Part shown: in pieces, positions 1-14,089 of the stretch
Layout: every line of letters begins with the position of its first letter
Position numbering within the stretch: position 1 is the stretch's first letter
From: Fulvia fulva
Lineage: Eukaryota > Ascomycota > Dothideomycetes > Mycosphaerellales > Mycosphaerellaceae
Length of the DNA: 64,000 bases
NCBI RefSeq assembly: GCF_020509005.1
Contig: NC_063019.1
Coordinates: 1,674,001-1,738,000, forward strand
Direction: 5' to 3'
Program-made: the position numbers and the translations under genes
The notes under the pieces: generated by a model
The model's input: the letters and a program-made list of their open reading frames with translations, nothing else
What the model was told of the DNA's origin: nothing
Database searches by the model: none

Positions 1-3000
1 TCCTCTTTTTAGCTTGTCCTATGTCCGGCCCCTCTCCGGTAGCGGCTTTCTATCTTATTCTTTACCTCCTAGATCGTGGTTTGTACTAGGTAATCTGTCG
101 TCTTTACCGCGTATTAAATTCTCATTCCCGGATATACTAGCCGATTAGTAGTGTTCCTATCTCTATTTCTACCGTACTTCTTAACGTTGTCTTATATACG
201 CCTAGTATCCTACGTAGGTTACCTACCTATATCCTATTTAGGGGTTGCTCTATCCGTTTCGGGATCGGCTTACCTACGCCTCCTGTTCCCTAAATCTGTA
301 CCCCGTATAATATAGCTAGTCTAACGATCGCCTTATATATTACTCTTACCTTATCGAATATTACTCCCTATATAGATGCCGTAAGCCTCTTTATCGAGGC
401 TTCGTTAACTTGCGCTCGACTCTAGGCTTTCTTAATCTATACATTCTAGCTTAGCTTCGGGTCGAGCTAGATCCCTAGTACTCGTAGCTCCGCTTATAGC
501 TTAGTCTCGTAGCCTTAGATTCTTACCGCCGCCTTGATATTATAGTATATTCTCGCTTTACTAAAGTGTATAAGTTAGTACTTTTTAGGGGCGAACCGGG
601 CACTATACTTCTTTGCCCACTCCTCGCATTTCTTATGCCTATCTTTAAGGAGGCGACAGTTCTCTTCTGTCGAGTCTAACTAGGCTAGGATGTTTATGTC
701 GTCTACGAACCCTAATACTAAGGTTTACGGAGAGGTAAATAGGGGGATTAGATTAGACATAAATATTAGAAATAGGATAGGGGAGAGAGTAGATCCCTAA
801 GGTATTCTAGCCTCTACCTTTATCGGGTCGGACGTATACCTTCCTAGGACTAGGTATGTCGTCCGTTCCTAGAGAAAGGAGTAGACGAACGTCGTTACCT
901 ACTAGGGGATGCCTTTCTACTATAGGATATATATTAGCCTTTAGTATAAGACGTTATTAAAGGCTCCTACGATATCGAGGGATAGTAAGGACGCCGCTCG
1001 GTTCCTACCGTAGTGCTAGAGGGTCTGAATTTGCTCCGTAATTAGCTCTATTACTGTTAGTATTAATCGCTAGCTTCTTCCCCCTATCTATATTACTAGG
1101 AGTACGTAGTTATCCTCGGTAAGCTACGTAAGTCTCTAGGCTACTATCTTTTCTAGGACCTTCCCTATCGTGTTTAGAAGTACGATTAGTCTATACGACT
1201 TAGGCTAAGTATAGTCTTCCTTCTATAGCTTACGTAGTACTACTGTTATAGACTCTCTATACGGCTTCGGGTAGTACCCTAGCCGTAGGTACGCGGTAAA
1301 TAGGTTTATAAGGCTCGGCGTAATCTCTTCTCTATACTCTTTTAGTAGTATGTTTAGTATCCTATCTAGACCTAAGGCTTTCCGTCCTTTTAGCTTACTT
1401 ATAACTCCTGTTACTATATTAGAGCTAACCGCCCAATCTATATCTAGGGGTTCCGGGTATATACTCGGGTCGATATTTATAAGGTCTGCCTCTACTTACG
1501 TCGAAAAGAAATAGTCGGCTAATACTTTTGCCTTACCCTAGGGCGTAGCCTAGGCAATCCCTTCGCGGTCTAAGATTAGGGGGAAGTTAGGGGTTTGTTA
1601 CTCTTTAGGTAGTCGTGCCTATTTAGTAAGTCTCTATATCTGTTCCGGGTTTTCTATAACGAGCCCGATCGTCGCTCTCTAGTCCTATAGCTTATCGCGT
1701 CTTATCTATACCTTCTTCTCTTATGTCGCGCGACAGTATTACTCCTACGTCTCTTAGGTATGCTCCTTCGTCTACTGTCGCCTTGCCCTTCTAGCCTCCC
1801 TTACCTTCGTAGAGTATTTAGGGGTCTAGAAGGCCTTCTACTATATTAAGGGCCGGAGTAACGGCGTATATTGTTCCGCTACTTACTATATAACCGAGGT
1901 AATCTGTTCCGCTACTTGATCTAGCTAAGCTGTCGTCTCGAGTTCTCTATACTATAGTAGGTTTGCTATTAGGAAGCCTCTTATATTGTCCTAGCGTGCC
2001 TTCTTCTAGTTACGGCGTAGTTCGCTTACTAGCTCCTCTATCGCCTTCACCCCTAGCGTCGTTTAGATAGGGATATAGTCTAAGGAGGCTTCTAGCGCGT
2101 AGTTCGGTCGGCATTAGACTAGTCTCTCTTTAAGTTCTCGTAATAGAAAGTATAGATCGATCGTACTTATACTAGTACGGGCCTTCTACGTCTCTATTCC
2201 CTTTAGTATTACTAAGGCTATTCCGTAGCGTACGGTTATGTCTAGTAGCTTTCCCCCTAGAAACGCGTACGGGGGAGTAAATTCGAGTCCCTACTATAGG
2301 TAGTAGAGGTTAAAGTCGCCGAGGAGTACTTGCTTCGTGTCTTAGCTTAGGGTCTGCTCTAGGTAGGCGAGGGTTCCTAGTTCCCTACTCGTCCGACCCC
2401 GCGGTAGCGGGTTATAAACGTTATAGATCTAGATAGGGCCTTGTGTCGTGTCGATCTAGATTAATGTTATGTCTCCTAGGTTACCCTACTACGGTAGTAT
2501 AACCTTCTACGACTTAAGGTCTATAGTCTTGCTTACGTATATATATGTCCTCGGGATAACGCCTTATTAGCCCGCGATTACGGTATAGTATCTCTAGTCA
2601 TTACAAGTGGCTAGGAGTCCTACGTAGGGGTTGATCTATAGTTCCTGTACCGTAATAACGTAGTGCCGTAGCGGGTCTAGCTCTTATAGAAAGTGGCGCT
2701 AGACCTTGTCCCTACTTTTGTTTACGTTATACTATACGATAGTAATATCGTCGTATAGTATTATTCGTTATCCGTGAGGTCCATTTCCGTACTAACCTAC
2801 TATATCTCCTAAGCCTATATCTCGCTATCCGGCTAGCCCTAGGGCCGCTAGGGCGCCCTAAAGATTCGTATTTAGCCTAGTTCGTTAGTAGCCCGGTTAA
2901 GGTGTCGAGGCCTACTAGGAGGTAGATACGTTTACGGTTAGGTTCCCTTATTCGTCTCTTCTATCCTCTTCCTTTTGCTCGGCTCGAAGCCCTTATATAC

Positions 3001-4200
3001 GGTAGGTCCCTCCTACTATCGTTAGGGGTACCTAGCTAGTATAGAGATCCTTACTTGTCTCGCTCGTTCTTATACTACTATTCTAGCTAGGCATTAGCTT
3101 GAATACGCTAGGTGCCTTCTACCGTAGTATATATACCTACTCTCCTTTTTTAGGCATTCCCTTCCCTAGTATAGGCCTACGTAGTAAGGACACCTTAGGG
3201 TCTTCTCCCCGTATTTTAGGGCCATATGACCGTACTGTTAGCATTAGAAGTATTGTAGTACCCTATAGCTACTCTAATAGATCTCCGTGTCTATTCTCTC
3301 GTAGTTCTAGAATAGCCTATTGTCTAGTATCTAGTTAGCTTGTTCCGCTGTCTCTACCTAAATAATAAGCGATAAGTACGTCTTTTCTCGGTCTACTATC
3401 TTATATAGCTATACCGCCTTCGTTAGTCGTACTTCTAGGGAGGTGTTCTAGTTCTATACTTAGAGGTAGGGAAGGTCTTCGACCTTGAATGTCCTAGGGA
3501 CCCCGTAGGCGATGACGGTATACTATTAGTAGGAGACTCGTACCGACTTCGCGACTTTAGTAGTCTACTCCTTATAGGTCTCTAGCTTTCGTCTATTAGA
3601 CTCTTATACGGTAAAGAGTCTTACTACGCCTATTGCCTCTACCCTCGCTCTAACTACCTCCTTTTGGCCGATTCTATTAACAATCTCCTTGCTTATTAGG
3701 GCTACGATTTCTTGTTTCTCTACCGGATTAGTAATATATAGGCGTACCGCCTTACTTACCTTCGGAGGGGGTTAATTCTTACCTACTACTACTATTGCCT
3801 ATATAATTAGTCTCTAGGCTGCCTTCTATATTGCTTATTAGATTGTCTTCGGGATTTAGTATAATAGCGCTTTTAGCGCTCCTAGTAGCTATACTATAGT
3901 GTTCTTATATATCCGGGCTAGGTATTCGTTATCCCCTAGTAAGTTTTCTACCTCTGTATATAGGGTCTTCTACGCTATATTATTTGTCGTTAGCCTCTAC
4001 TTACTATATAGTAGGCCTTGGCTTATGTCCTAGGTTTTTTCTTAGTTTGTTCCCCGGTATGACTCTTAGTATAGAATGTTCGTAAGGCTGTGGCTCTCGT
4101 TAGTTACTATCCTTTACTACTATTCGGGGTCGCGCTTCCTAATTAGGTAGTTATCCTCCGTAACTCCGTAACTCTAGGGTCTGCCTTTAGGGGAAAGGGA
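1..4200 (-). mobile_element. RIPed LINE (LINE-A1), Tad1-like, runs off left edge
   Basis: Non-LTR retrotransposon on the minus strand, cut by the window edge on its 3' side. Translating through the stops gives, from right to left, an ORF1 part, an endonuclease part and a reverse transcriptase whose catalytic FVDD box lies at about 691-710. It is the inverted relative of the LINE at 39.4-43.53 kb; for instance, 4141-4190 is the reverse complement of about 39480-39530. The two match up to about 4200 and then diverge. RIP is extreme and one-sided: in 3841-4140 I count no CpA but about 11 TpG on the plus strand. No intact ORF remains. Family assignment to Tad1-like LINEs is inference from domain order. 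Confidence 0.8.
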
Positions 4201-4420
4201 CCTTAGTTTTAGGGTTTTTTGTACTACGATTACGCCGTCGCTAGCGTAGGCGGGTCGCTACTACTTAAGTAGATTACTCGTCTTAATAAGGGCTGTCGAT
4301 TAAATAGTCCTCGTCGATAAGATTCTATAATATATCGGAATCTAGTTAGCTATCTCTTACGATATATATAGACCGTAGGTTTATATACTTCTATAGTAAT
4401 AACGAGCCCGCTATTAGGAA
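4200..4420. other. RIPed sequence of unclear origin
   Basis: About 220 bp between the LINE-A1 similarity and the copia scrap. It has the same CpA/TpG-poor, TpA-rich make-up, but I recognise no domain in either strand. Confidence 0.4.
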
Positions 4421-4745
4421 GGTGTTTCGCTTAGTTATTAATAATAATAAGGTTCAATAGTACGTAACCGCGGAATACGCGCCTACGTAGGACCTAGTAG
4501 AAAGAGCTAGAGCTCTTATTATTACTATAAGTAGAACTATTCGTATCTAGGTACGATTACCGGAAAAGCTTTAGCTAGAATATACTATAGTAGCGGTATA
4601 TATCCTCTAGCGATCCTCTATCTAGTTAAAGGGCTAGAAGACTCTATTTAAATTAGTAATAGGACGAATTCTAAACGTAGGTTATATAGTAGTATATAGC
4701 TCCCTTATATAGTAGGCCTATACTAAATTACCCTCGGAACGAAAG
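4420..4745 (+). mobile_element. RIPed Ty1/copia integrase fragment
   Basis: Reading one plus-strand frame through its stops gives the C-terminal part of a copia integrase: a stretch like RLPEKLWPE followed by a YILQRSP-like and a LGWKTPFEL-like block, the usual order at the end of the rve domain. The residues shown partly assume TAG/TAA came from CAG/CAA/TGG. No LTR or other copia domain is attached, so this is a scrap caught between two LINEs. Confidence 0.5.
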
Positions 4746-7700
4746 ACGATAATAAACGAAGGGGAGATAGCGTCGTAAAAGTAAAGAGCGCCCTCGAAGG
4801 GCGGTAAACGAAGGGAGACGCGCGGAGTAACGACGCGCCCGGGAGAAACGGAATACGGAGACTATCTACTATAACGACTATAATAACTATAAGCTACTAA
4901 CTAGAAGAACTAGTATACGAAACACGGTATAGATACGGTAGAATATACCGCGATTATATACGAAACTATAGCTACTCTCGCGAGCGCTAATCTACCCTAC
5001 GAACGCGCGATCCGTAGCCTCCTTAAGAGCTTAGCTAAAGCGATCTAGGAGCTACTACGGGCGACGAAGGCGCTAGCGCTAGTAAAGGAAGTGACGAACG
5101 CGGACCTCCTACGGGAGATCTAGGCGCTAGGAAGAGCTAGGCCGGCGATATATACCTAAGCGGCTATAGTAGCCGTAGAGTAACTAACGTACCGCGTTAG
5201 GCTAGTTTAGCGTAAGGTTACGATATATATAGACAACCCTAAAGAAAGAGAACGGGTAGCGGTACTATCGTACTAACGCCTCGTAGAGTAGGCGCGCTAG
5301 ACTAGTAAATAAGACATTATTATAGCCTAGAAGCTAAAGAGTAGAGACGTACGCTATACGCTCGTAACTATAGCGGGGAGACCGACGCTACTATAGAGCG
5401 TAGCCTAGGCGGTCGAGGTACTAAACGCGAAGAGCGGAGCGCCGATCGCGCTAGTATACTAGGTCCTTATATATAGTATCCGAGTTAATACCTTCCTAGT
5501 AGATACTAGCCCGGTAGCGATAGGAGAGGCTATCGTAAAGGATAACTAGGCTACTATTCTAGGCCTCGTTATTACCCGGGCGTACTAGCTAAAGAATCCG
5601 GAACGATTAGAGCGGAAATAGTCGTCGCTCGTACTCGCGTTTAAGTATAATAGTTAGAGGATCTAGGCTATAGAGAAGGGACTAGTCCTAGCCTACCCGT
5701 ACTACTACGTTAAAAAGTACGACTATACCTATATAGTAACCTAGTACTTCCGGTACTAGAGATTCGGGTATACTATAAAGTATTGTCGGTAGGAGACCTA
5801 CTACGGCTACTACGCGAAGGTATATAATACCCGCGAATACCTCTAACCTAAGATAAGTAAGTACGCTAACTACGGCGGGGACTATAAGGCATAGATAGGC
5901 GGATATAGAGTAAAGAGCTAGGTAGCGGAATAGGCGGTAGGAGCGCGCCTAGGTATACGCTAGGGAATAGGAGAAATAGCGATAGTACTACACCGTCTAA
6001 GAGTCGACGCCGACGGCTTCTAGCCGGTTATATATAGGAGTAAGAAGAGGCGGCTAAATAGCGATAGACGCTTAATATACGGAGCGGGCCGACTAGCGCT
6101 TAACAACCCTCGGGCTTAGGGCCTCGGATAGACGCGCCTCGATACGACGATATCCCGCCCTTACGGAGGTAGCGCGCCCTTACCGGTAGCTATACTAGCG
6201 ACGCCGGCCCCGCGATAAGATAGTAAAGGCGAGGGCGAGGGCGACGAGGACGATAATATAGTAGTAAATCTACGGAGGTAGAATAGGGAACTATAGCTAA
6301 TATAATAGTCTAACTATAAATAGTACGCTTACCTAGCTAACTATCGTATAGTATAACGCTAATAAGAGTAAGGACAAGGCCTAGAAGCTACTCCTTAGCC
6401 TACTATACCCTAGCCGGTACTATATAGTCGCTATCTAAGAGTAGTAGACAAACGGAAAGACGATACTCGTAGACCCGAGATACTACCTTATAGTACCCTA
6501 AGGTAACTAGCCGGTAGCGCGGGTCTACTTCTACGTAAGTAAAGAAATCGTAATAATAACGTAGACGACCTATACCTACTCTAGCGATATAGCCTCTCTA
6601 TAGCTACGCCTTACCGACGGTAAGACAGTAGCTATCTATAACGCCTATAACCCGTACTTAGTACCGGGCTCGATAGAAGACAATAGCTAGTTAGCTACCC
6701 TCTACTAGCTCTAAGAAGCTCTCTAAGAGGAAGCTAATATATATATCCTAGTCGGCGACCTTAACCTCTACTACCTAAGATAGAGAGGCGATAGCGTACT
6801 CTCGGCCTATAGCGCCGTAGACGCGCTTATCGGTCTAGTAGAGGTATCCGGCCTTAGCCTAGTACTTCCCGTAAGTACGGCTACGTACTAGTAAAAAAAC
6901 ACGACCTAGACGCTTAACCTAACCTTCGCGATATAGTAGATAGCCTAGCGGACTATCTTCTACGATACGGACCTAGAACTCGATACCGGCTATCTAGACT
7001 ACCTAGCTATCCGTACGACGTTCGACGTAATATACCTATAGGCGCTACTAGCCCTAGAACTATAGCCTTAGTAGAAGAGAGCGGACTAGAAGGAGATTAA
7101 TAAGGTACTAAAAGAACGAATAACGGTCCTCGTTCCGCCGGTACCCCTCCGCTTAGAGGCGGAAATCGACGCGGCGGTAGGGAGCCTATAGTAGTATATA
7201 GTAAGAGTAATCCGGGATAAGATCCCCTATATCCGACCCTCGAAGTACGCGTCGCTAGCCTAGTCGTAGGAATACGTAGACGTAGTCCGTATAACGGTAG
7301 CGGCGCGGCGCCGGTAGAACGAGACAAAATAGGACGCTATATACGCCCGATACCGCCGACTAGATAACGAGAAGGGTAGGATTATTAGGCGCTAGGGCAA
7401 TATTACGTAGCGTAACGCCGTCCGTAAAGTTATAGGAGACCGAAGTAAGGCCTAGAAGCTCGCTAAGTAGGCGCGTACGAGGAAGCCGGAGACGCTACTA
7501 CTACTACTATAGTTCCTACCTATTCGTAATAGGTAAGGGGTACTCTAGGAAGTCTAGTAAGGTAGAGCCGACGGGCTAGTAGAGGCGTTCTTACCTCCTC
7601 CGGTTACTACCCGACTTAATAATATCGAAGGCTTCGTATACCTAACGGAGCTCGAGACTAGCTAAAAAGTAACGGAGGCGGAGGTACTAATAGTACTAAA

Positions 7701-9170
7701 AGCGGCGCTACTAGACAAGGCCCTAGGACTAGATAAGATCCCTAACCGATTCCTTAAGTACTACCGCTAGACGCTCGCTCCGTACCTTACGGGGCTATTT
7801 ACGGTATATCTCTAGTAGTTATACGTACCGACCCCCTTCCGGTACTCGAGTATAGTCGTCCTCCGTAAGGATAGTAAGGCTAGATACGACGTTAGGAAGG
7901 CCTACCGCCCGATAGCCCTACTTAGTACGATCGGTAAGGCGCTAGAGCGTATCGTAGCCGATCGTATCTCTAAGCTAGCCGAGAAGTACTAGCTCCTCCT
8001 AGCCGAGTAGATAGGAGCCCGACTACGGCGGTCTACGACGACCGCCCTAGAACTCGTTACGGAATAGGTTTATATAATCTAGGTAATACGCCGATAATAA
8101 GTCGCTACCCTACTATCCCTCGATATCTCGGGGGCGTTTAATAAAGTTTCCTACGCCCGACCGCTCTATAACCTCCGGGCGAAAGGTCTACCTAGCTAGC
8201 TCGTCGCGTTTATTAAGTCCTTCCTTAGTAACCGGTCTACGTAGCTCGTTCTAGAGGAGTAGCGTAAACCTTAGATACGGTCTATAGAAACGGGGATCCC
8301 GTAGGGCTTATCGCTCTCTCCGATCCTCTTCCTTTTCTTCGCCTCTACGCTCCTCCCGCTACTTAGGGGAAGCGCCGGCGGTACTAACTCCTATATAGGC
8401 TTTGTCGACGATATAAACATCCTAATATATAGCGACTTAACCGAGACTAATTACCGCTAACTCGAAGCGGCGCTCGAGGTATATAACGACTAGGTTACGC
8501 GATATATAGTAGTCTTCGTACCTAAGAAGTACTAGATAATCTACCTTACGAGGACCCTAAAGAAGTATAACCTCTAAGCTACGGTCGAGGCCGGGACCGG
8601 CGTAAGCTAGGTTACTCTATAGCTATCTATCCGGGTCCTAGGATTCTAAGTAGATACGTAACTCGGGTAGTACGCCTACCTAAAGTAGCTCCGGTAGCGG
8701 GGAGACTAGAATAAAGCCTTAGTTATACGCCTCGTAGCCTCTATATAGGGCGTAGCCTTCGTAAAGGTACGCTAGCTATATAGCTCTATCGTCCGACCGG
8801 CGATTACCTTTAGGGTACTAGTCTAGTATCTATTCTCCGCGACTAGCTAGATAAAGTAGATTTAAAACGTATAGAACGAATGTTTACGTAGGGCGACCGG
8901 GGTATACCGTACTATACCGACGTAGGTCCTAGAAGCGGATACGTAGATTACGGTACTAAGCCTTTACCTCTAATAGCTCGCTATAGACTATACCCTCTAG
9001 ACGGCGAATAGTAAGGTAGGGAGCGATATCTACGCGGCGTACTAGGCGATTACGACACGCCTTCGATCTATAGCGCCTAAAAAGAAGATAGGATTATAGG
9101 CCTAGCGGTAGCTAGATACGTAATAAACCCCGATAGTAAAGTTCCGAGTATAGGCCCTCGCTAGTAGTAT
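4745..9170 (+). mobile_element. RIPed LINE (LINE-D), Tad1-like, nearly full length
   Basis: Plus-strand non-LTR retrotransposon. The ORF1 region (about 4.87-6.29 kb) ends in a degenerate CCHC zinc knuckle near 5745-5800. The ORF2 region follows, with an AP-endonuclease start near 6330, a QEQQTNGKT-like stretch near 6440 and a VGDLN box near 6755. The reverse transcriptase has its FVDDIN catalytic box at 8401-8418. The 5' end is uncertain. It is RIPed to near saturation: 6301-6600 has two CpA and no TpG. Many TAG/TAA codons interrupt both ORFs. Confidence 0.75.
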
Positions 9171-12100
9171 ACTAGATAGATAGATTTATTAACCCCCTAT
9201 TCTAGGGCCCTATTCGGCCTATATAGGTATATATCTATTATTATATATAAAGGGAAACCCGAATAGATAAAAACCCTTCCCGCCCCCGACTTCTCCCTAT
9301 CTAGATTAGCTTTCCCTCTAAACGTACGTAGTCTATATTACTACCCCGTTAGCCCCTACTCCTAGCCGGTCTCGTCGCGCTACGCCGTATCCTCTCTTCC
9401 TATACTACTCCTACTAGGCGGTACTATTCTAGCTAGCCCTTCTCTAGTATCCAGTTTATAATACGCTATAGGTCCTTAACGTTATTAAGAAGTGCTCTAA
9501 TCGTCCGGTTCCTCGCCTTTACTATCTACTCCCCCCTTCCTAGCGACTACCTCGGATAGATAAGGAGTACGTACCGTATATTCTAGGAGTAATAGCCGTA
9601 GGGGTAGCTAGTATTTGTATATTCTAGAACCTTCCTCTATAATAGGTACCCCTAGAGGCCGATGTGTTCGCTTCGTAGTTAGGTTTCTATACTACTCTAT
9701 ACCCTCGTAAGGCGGTAGTAGATAAGCTTCGGGGGGTACTTAACCGCGGATTTTGTAGCTAACTATTCCTTAGGTTGTCCTACTAGCTAAGGGCGTCTAC
9801 TATACCCTATAACCTAGTTGTTCTACCTCTCTTTCTATAGTTACTCTATAAACGATTTCTTACCTTCCTATTATATTACTAGCTATTCGTCCCTTACCCG
9901 GTAGGTTGGCTCGTTTCCGGGTCGAATGCCCTTATACGCTAGTACTAATTCCCGGGCCCTTACGACTATACTAGCGATAACCTTCTATACTAGGTACTAT
10001 ACCGGCTTACCTAAGTAGGAGGTCCCGTAGTCCCTAGATATATAGGTCGATCGGCGGTATAGCGGTCTCGTACTTAACTATCGTTATTAGTATCGACTTA
10101 TATACCCCGGTGACCTTCCTTAGGTATTAGTTTTAGATCTTTACTAACGGCGCGATAAGTCCCTTTAATAGGTAGGCCCTCTCGCCTAAGAACTATACTT
10201 AGCTACTATAGGTAAGGACTAGCCGTATAATAGCCGTATATAGAAGTCGTAACTACCGGAAGTCCGCCCCCTATATAGACGTAGTAAGCTTCTAGTATAA
10301 TGCTATATTCTGTTTAGCTTTCCGTAATATCGCCTATACGTACTTCCTCTACCGTAGCGCCGGGTCTACCTATAGCCCGAGGATCCTAAGCTAATTTACT
10401 AGGTTAGTGGTATATCCCTATATCTAGATAGAGGCTTATATATTATAGAATCGTGGCCGGCGCGTAAAGTGTATTAGATTGTACTTTTCTAGGGCAAACC
10501 GAGCCCTATGCCTCCTAGCCTAGTCCTCGTAGATCTTATGCTTCTCTTCTAGTAGCCTATAGTTCTCCTTAGTCGAGGAAGACTACGCTAGGATGTTTAT
10601 ATCGTCTACGAAGCCGCTCGTAGCGGTGTTCTAGGATTCTAGGGCTAGGAGTAGCTTCGCTATAAAGAAGAGGAACAGGATAGGTACTAGCGTTAAGCCT
10701 TACGGGATTCTAGTATAGACTACTTAAAATAGGCTTTTATACTAGCCGACTAGGATCGACGTACTACGGTTTTAGAGGTAGGACCGTACGAAGTTAATAA
10801 GCTACTTAGGGAGTCCTTTCGACCTTAGGATATAGAGTAGCCGCGGGTATAATACGTAGTCGAAGGCTCCCGATATATCTAGACTAAGTAAGGATACTAC
10901 CTTGTCCCTATTCCTATACTAGATAGCCTTTACCTAAGAGGTAATAAGTTCTGTCGCGGAAAGCGTCGATCGCTATAGGCGCGTACCTATCTAGGTGTCC
11001 GGGAGTAGAGAGTCCTCCTCTACTACCTTAGAGAGTCTCGTTATAACTAGCTTCTTAAGCGCCTTCCTAAGAGTATTAAGGAGCGTAATTAGGCGGTACG
11101 ACTTTACCTACGTATAGTCTTCCTTTTACGGCTTACGTAGGACTACTATCGTCGATTATTTAAATACTATTAGGTAGTATCTAGTCTATAGGTAGGCGTT
11201 AAAGATCGCTACGACTACTAGGGCTAGTTAATCTCTATACTTCTTTAGTAGCTCGTTTAGGATCCTATCCGGCCCCGGGGCTTTCTTCGCCGGTAACTTC
11301 CTAAGTATAGCGGTAATATCTCCCTCGGACATATCCTATTAGACCGCGATACTAGGGGCTAGGGGAGTAGAGCTATTTATATTACTTAGATTAGCCTCGA
11401 CTAGGAGCGGGAAGAACTTACTAGCTAGTAGACGCGCCTTAGCCTCGGGGTCGCTAACCGGGCTACTGGGCAATTATAGCGCTAGGATAGAGAAGGAGGG
11501 GCCCTATATAGGGTCCTATTAGGCCTTTTTCGCTAGCTTCTATATCCTCGCTAGCTTGCCGGCGATTTCTTCTACTATAGCCCTCTAGCCGACTACTTTC
11601 TCCCTCCGTATTATAGCTTTCTTCTATTAGTATACCTCCCTATATAAGTTCTAGGCCTCCTCGCTATAGCTACTCGTCTATACCCGGCGGGCTCTCCTTA
11701 CTTCTCTTACTACCGTAGTATACTTCGGCGTCTAGTATAGTTTAGACTATATCGTTAGTTAGGTAAGCGGAACGTAAAGTAAGGTCGCTTTTCTTATTTC
11801 GTCTATTAACCCTTAGACTACCTCGTCTATCTCGTCTTTACTATTGTATTACTACTACGCGATCTAGACTAGCCTCTTAGAGTTATTAAGGTACGCCTAG
11901 ATATTAGCCTAGTAGGCCTTTCTCTAGTTTAGCTTAGGGATTCTCGCTAGTATACGTTATATCTATATCGTAATAGAGGTCCTGACTAGTATATAGTCTA
12001 ACGACGCCTCGAGTTCATGTTCGATCCTATAGTAGGTTACCGTGTAGTAGTAGCTATCTAAGATCTAGGAGAGGTCGATCGTGCCTTAGAGTCCCCCTCT

Positions 12101-13990
12101 CTTCTAGGTACCTAGGTCCTTCGGGGTATTAAGGGCAATTACGTTACTCGCTATTAAGTCGAGTACTTTGTCGGCTATAGGGTACGGCTATATAAGGCTT
12201 TCCTAGGAAGGGTAGTATATATTAAAGTCTCCTACTACGATTTGGCACCCTTGTCTCTTAAGCGCACTGTCTAGGTGTCTATAGACCCTAAGGTCGCGGC
12301 TAGACCTCGAGGCTAGCGGTTATATATATAGGTTGTATATCTAGGTACTACCTACGTAGAGGGAGGTAATATCGCCCCCGCCTTCTTCGTCTACGTAGTA
12401 CACTACCTCCTAGTCGGATTCTAGTATGTCCTTACTAATATAGAAGCACGTACGGGGTCTAACGTCGCCTCGTAGGTATATCGTATAGCCTAGTAACTTA
12501 TAGGTCGTTAGTCTCTTATAGTACGGGTTAATCTATAGCTCCTAGATTACTAGGACGTAGTAGACGTACGGGTCCGCCTCGTATAGGAAATAGTTCTAGA
12601 CTATATCCTTACTATATTCAACGTTATACTAGATAATACTAAGCGTATCGAGGCTAGTTATCGTAATCGACAATTATTTCCTCTATAATATCCTCTATCC
12701 TACTACCTTATACGTCCTCGTCTACGCCTATCGGCTATATACTAAAGGGGAGCCGGGCCTAGTTAGATTCCCTCGCCGTAGCTAGTAGAGTACGTAGCCT
12801 CCCGTACGCCCTAGGTTACGTATCCTTTATATTATTCTCGGCCCTAGGGCGCTTATACCCGACCGCCGCTAGCTAGTTCCGGTATAGGCTAGCCTTACGG
12901 TCGCTATAGAATCTTAGGGCGACGGTTCTGTTTATAATTGCCTTGTTTTTCGCTAGTTTCCGCTATAGGCATTCCGCGCTATACGATAGGTAGTGCCCCG
13001 GATAGTTCGCGTACCGTCTCGTAGCTAATATATAGTCCCTAGATATATAGTCTCCTATATAGTTCGAGTAGGCCTACTTGTCTATATACGTATAGGTTTA
13101 GTGTCTATACTGTTAGCATTTGAAGTATTAGAGGACACGAAAGGATAAGGAGTGCTTTTCTACTATCTTAAGGCTATATTACTAGATTAGGCCTTGGTCT
13201 ATCGCTAGACCCGCCGCTTTCGCGTCTTATAGCTATACTATTAGCGCCGAGGCCTTCTTGCCTTCTAGCCATTTCCTATAGAGCCAAGTCGCCTTCTAGA
13301 TTAGAGAGTTAAGAGTGACCGGGTTGTCCTCTTAGAGAGTACGTAGGTGACCTTAGTTAGTTAGGTCGAACTCCTTAGGTATGTCGTAGACTAGGATTGT
13401 AAATTGCTTCGTTAAGACCTTCGCTAATACCGTAACCTTAGATACCTACTATAGCTATACCTCTAGGTGCCTCCTAGTAGTAGTAGAGCTAGTATAGATC
13501 TATAGAGTGCCGTTAGACTATTAGTTCACTACGACTACCCCTAGTTAGTTAATTCGTTAGGCGAGCTCCTTATTCGATAGCTTCGTAACTTCGGCCTAGT
13601 CTTCCTTTACTATAATACGGATCGTAACTATATCGTATGTTAGGCGGGGGCCTAGTATCGATACCGCGACCGATGCCTAGCTATAGGGGTGTTAATTCCG
13701 GGTAGCCTTACTAATCGCCTAAGACGTCGTCCTTATTTCTTATTGCTATCGGTAATACGATAGTATAAGCGCCGCGCGTAGCTAAGTTATTATTACCTAT
13801 AGAGACCGGTATAGAAGCTAATCGTTAGTTTCTATACTTTTTACGTCCTCTATAAGTTGCTACTAGTTGTCTTAGGGGAGCTTCGCCTATAGAGCCGTAG
13901 GCGCCGGTAGTACTATAGCCTAGGCTACTATTACCTAGGAGTTACCTAATATAGCTAGGCACCTCCGCGGCGTTAAGAGCTAAAAAAAAT
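9171..13990 (-). mobile_element. RIPed LINE (LINE-E), Tad1-like
   Basis: Minus-strand LINE. Its 3' end lies at the left, with a short TAGA-repeat tail (about 9171-9185). A 3' block near 9240-9290 is shared with LINE-B (about 20230) and LINE-C (about 22130). The reverse transcriptase FVDD box is at about 10590-10612, the endonuclease is around 12.2-12.6 kb, and an ORF1 zinc knuckle is at about 13085-13140. The right end (5' end of the element) is approximate. CpA is scarcer than TpG on the plus strand, that is, the coding strand has kept more CpA. Confidence 0.75.
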
Positions 13991-14089
13991 AGGGTAAAGA
14001 GAACTTAAAGCTATCTAAATTAAATAAGGTAGAACTCCCTTAATTCTAGGGGCAGTGGCCTACTTTATAGATCGTTAGAATAGCCTTAA

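Noticed and set aside
3099..3338. Short open frames inside the RIPed block, such as this one, 7097-7327, 18480-18989 and 36246-36473
   Set aside because: They run antisense to or out of frame with retrotransposon coding sequence, and arise by chance where stops are sparse.
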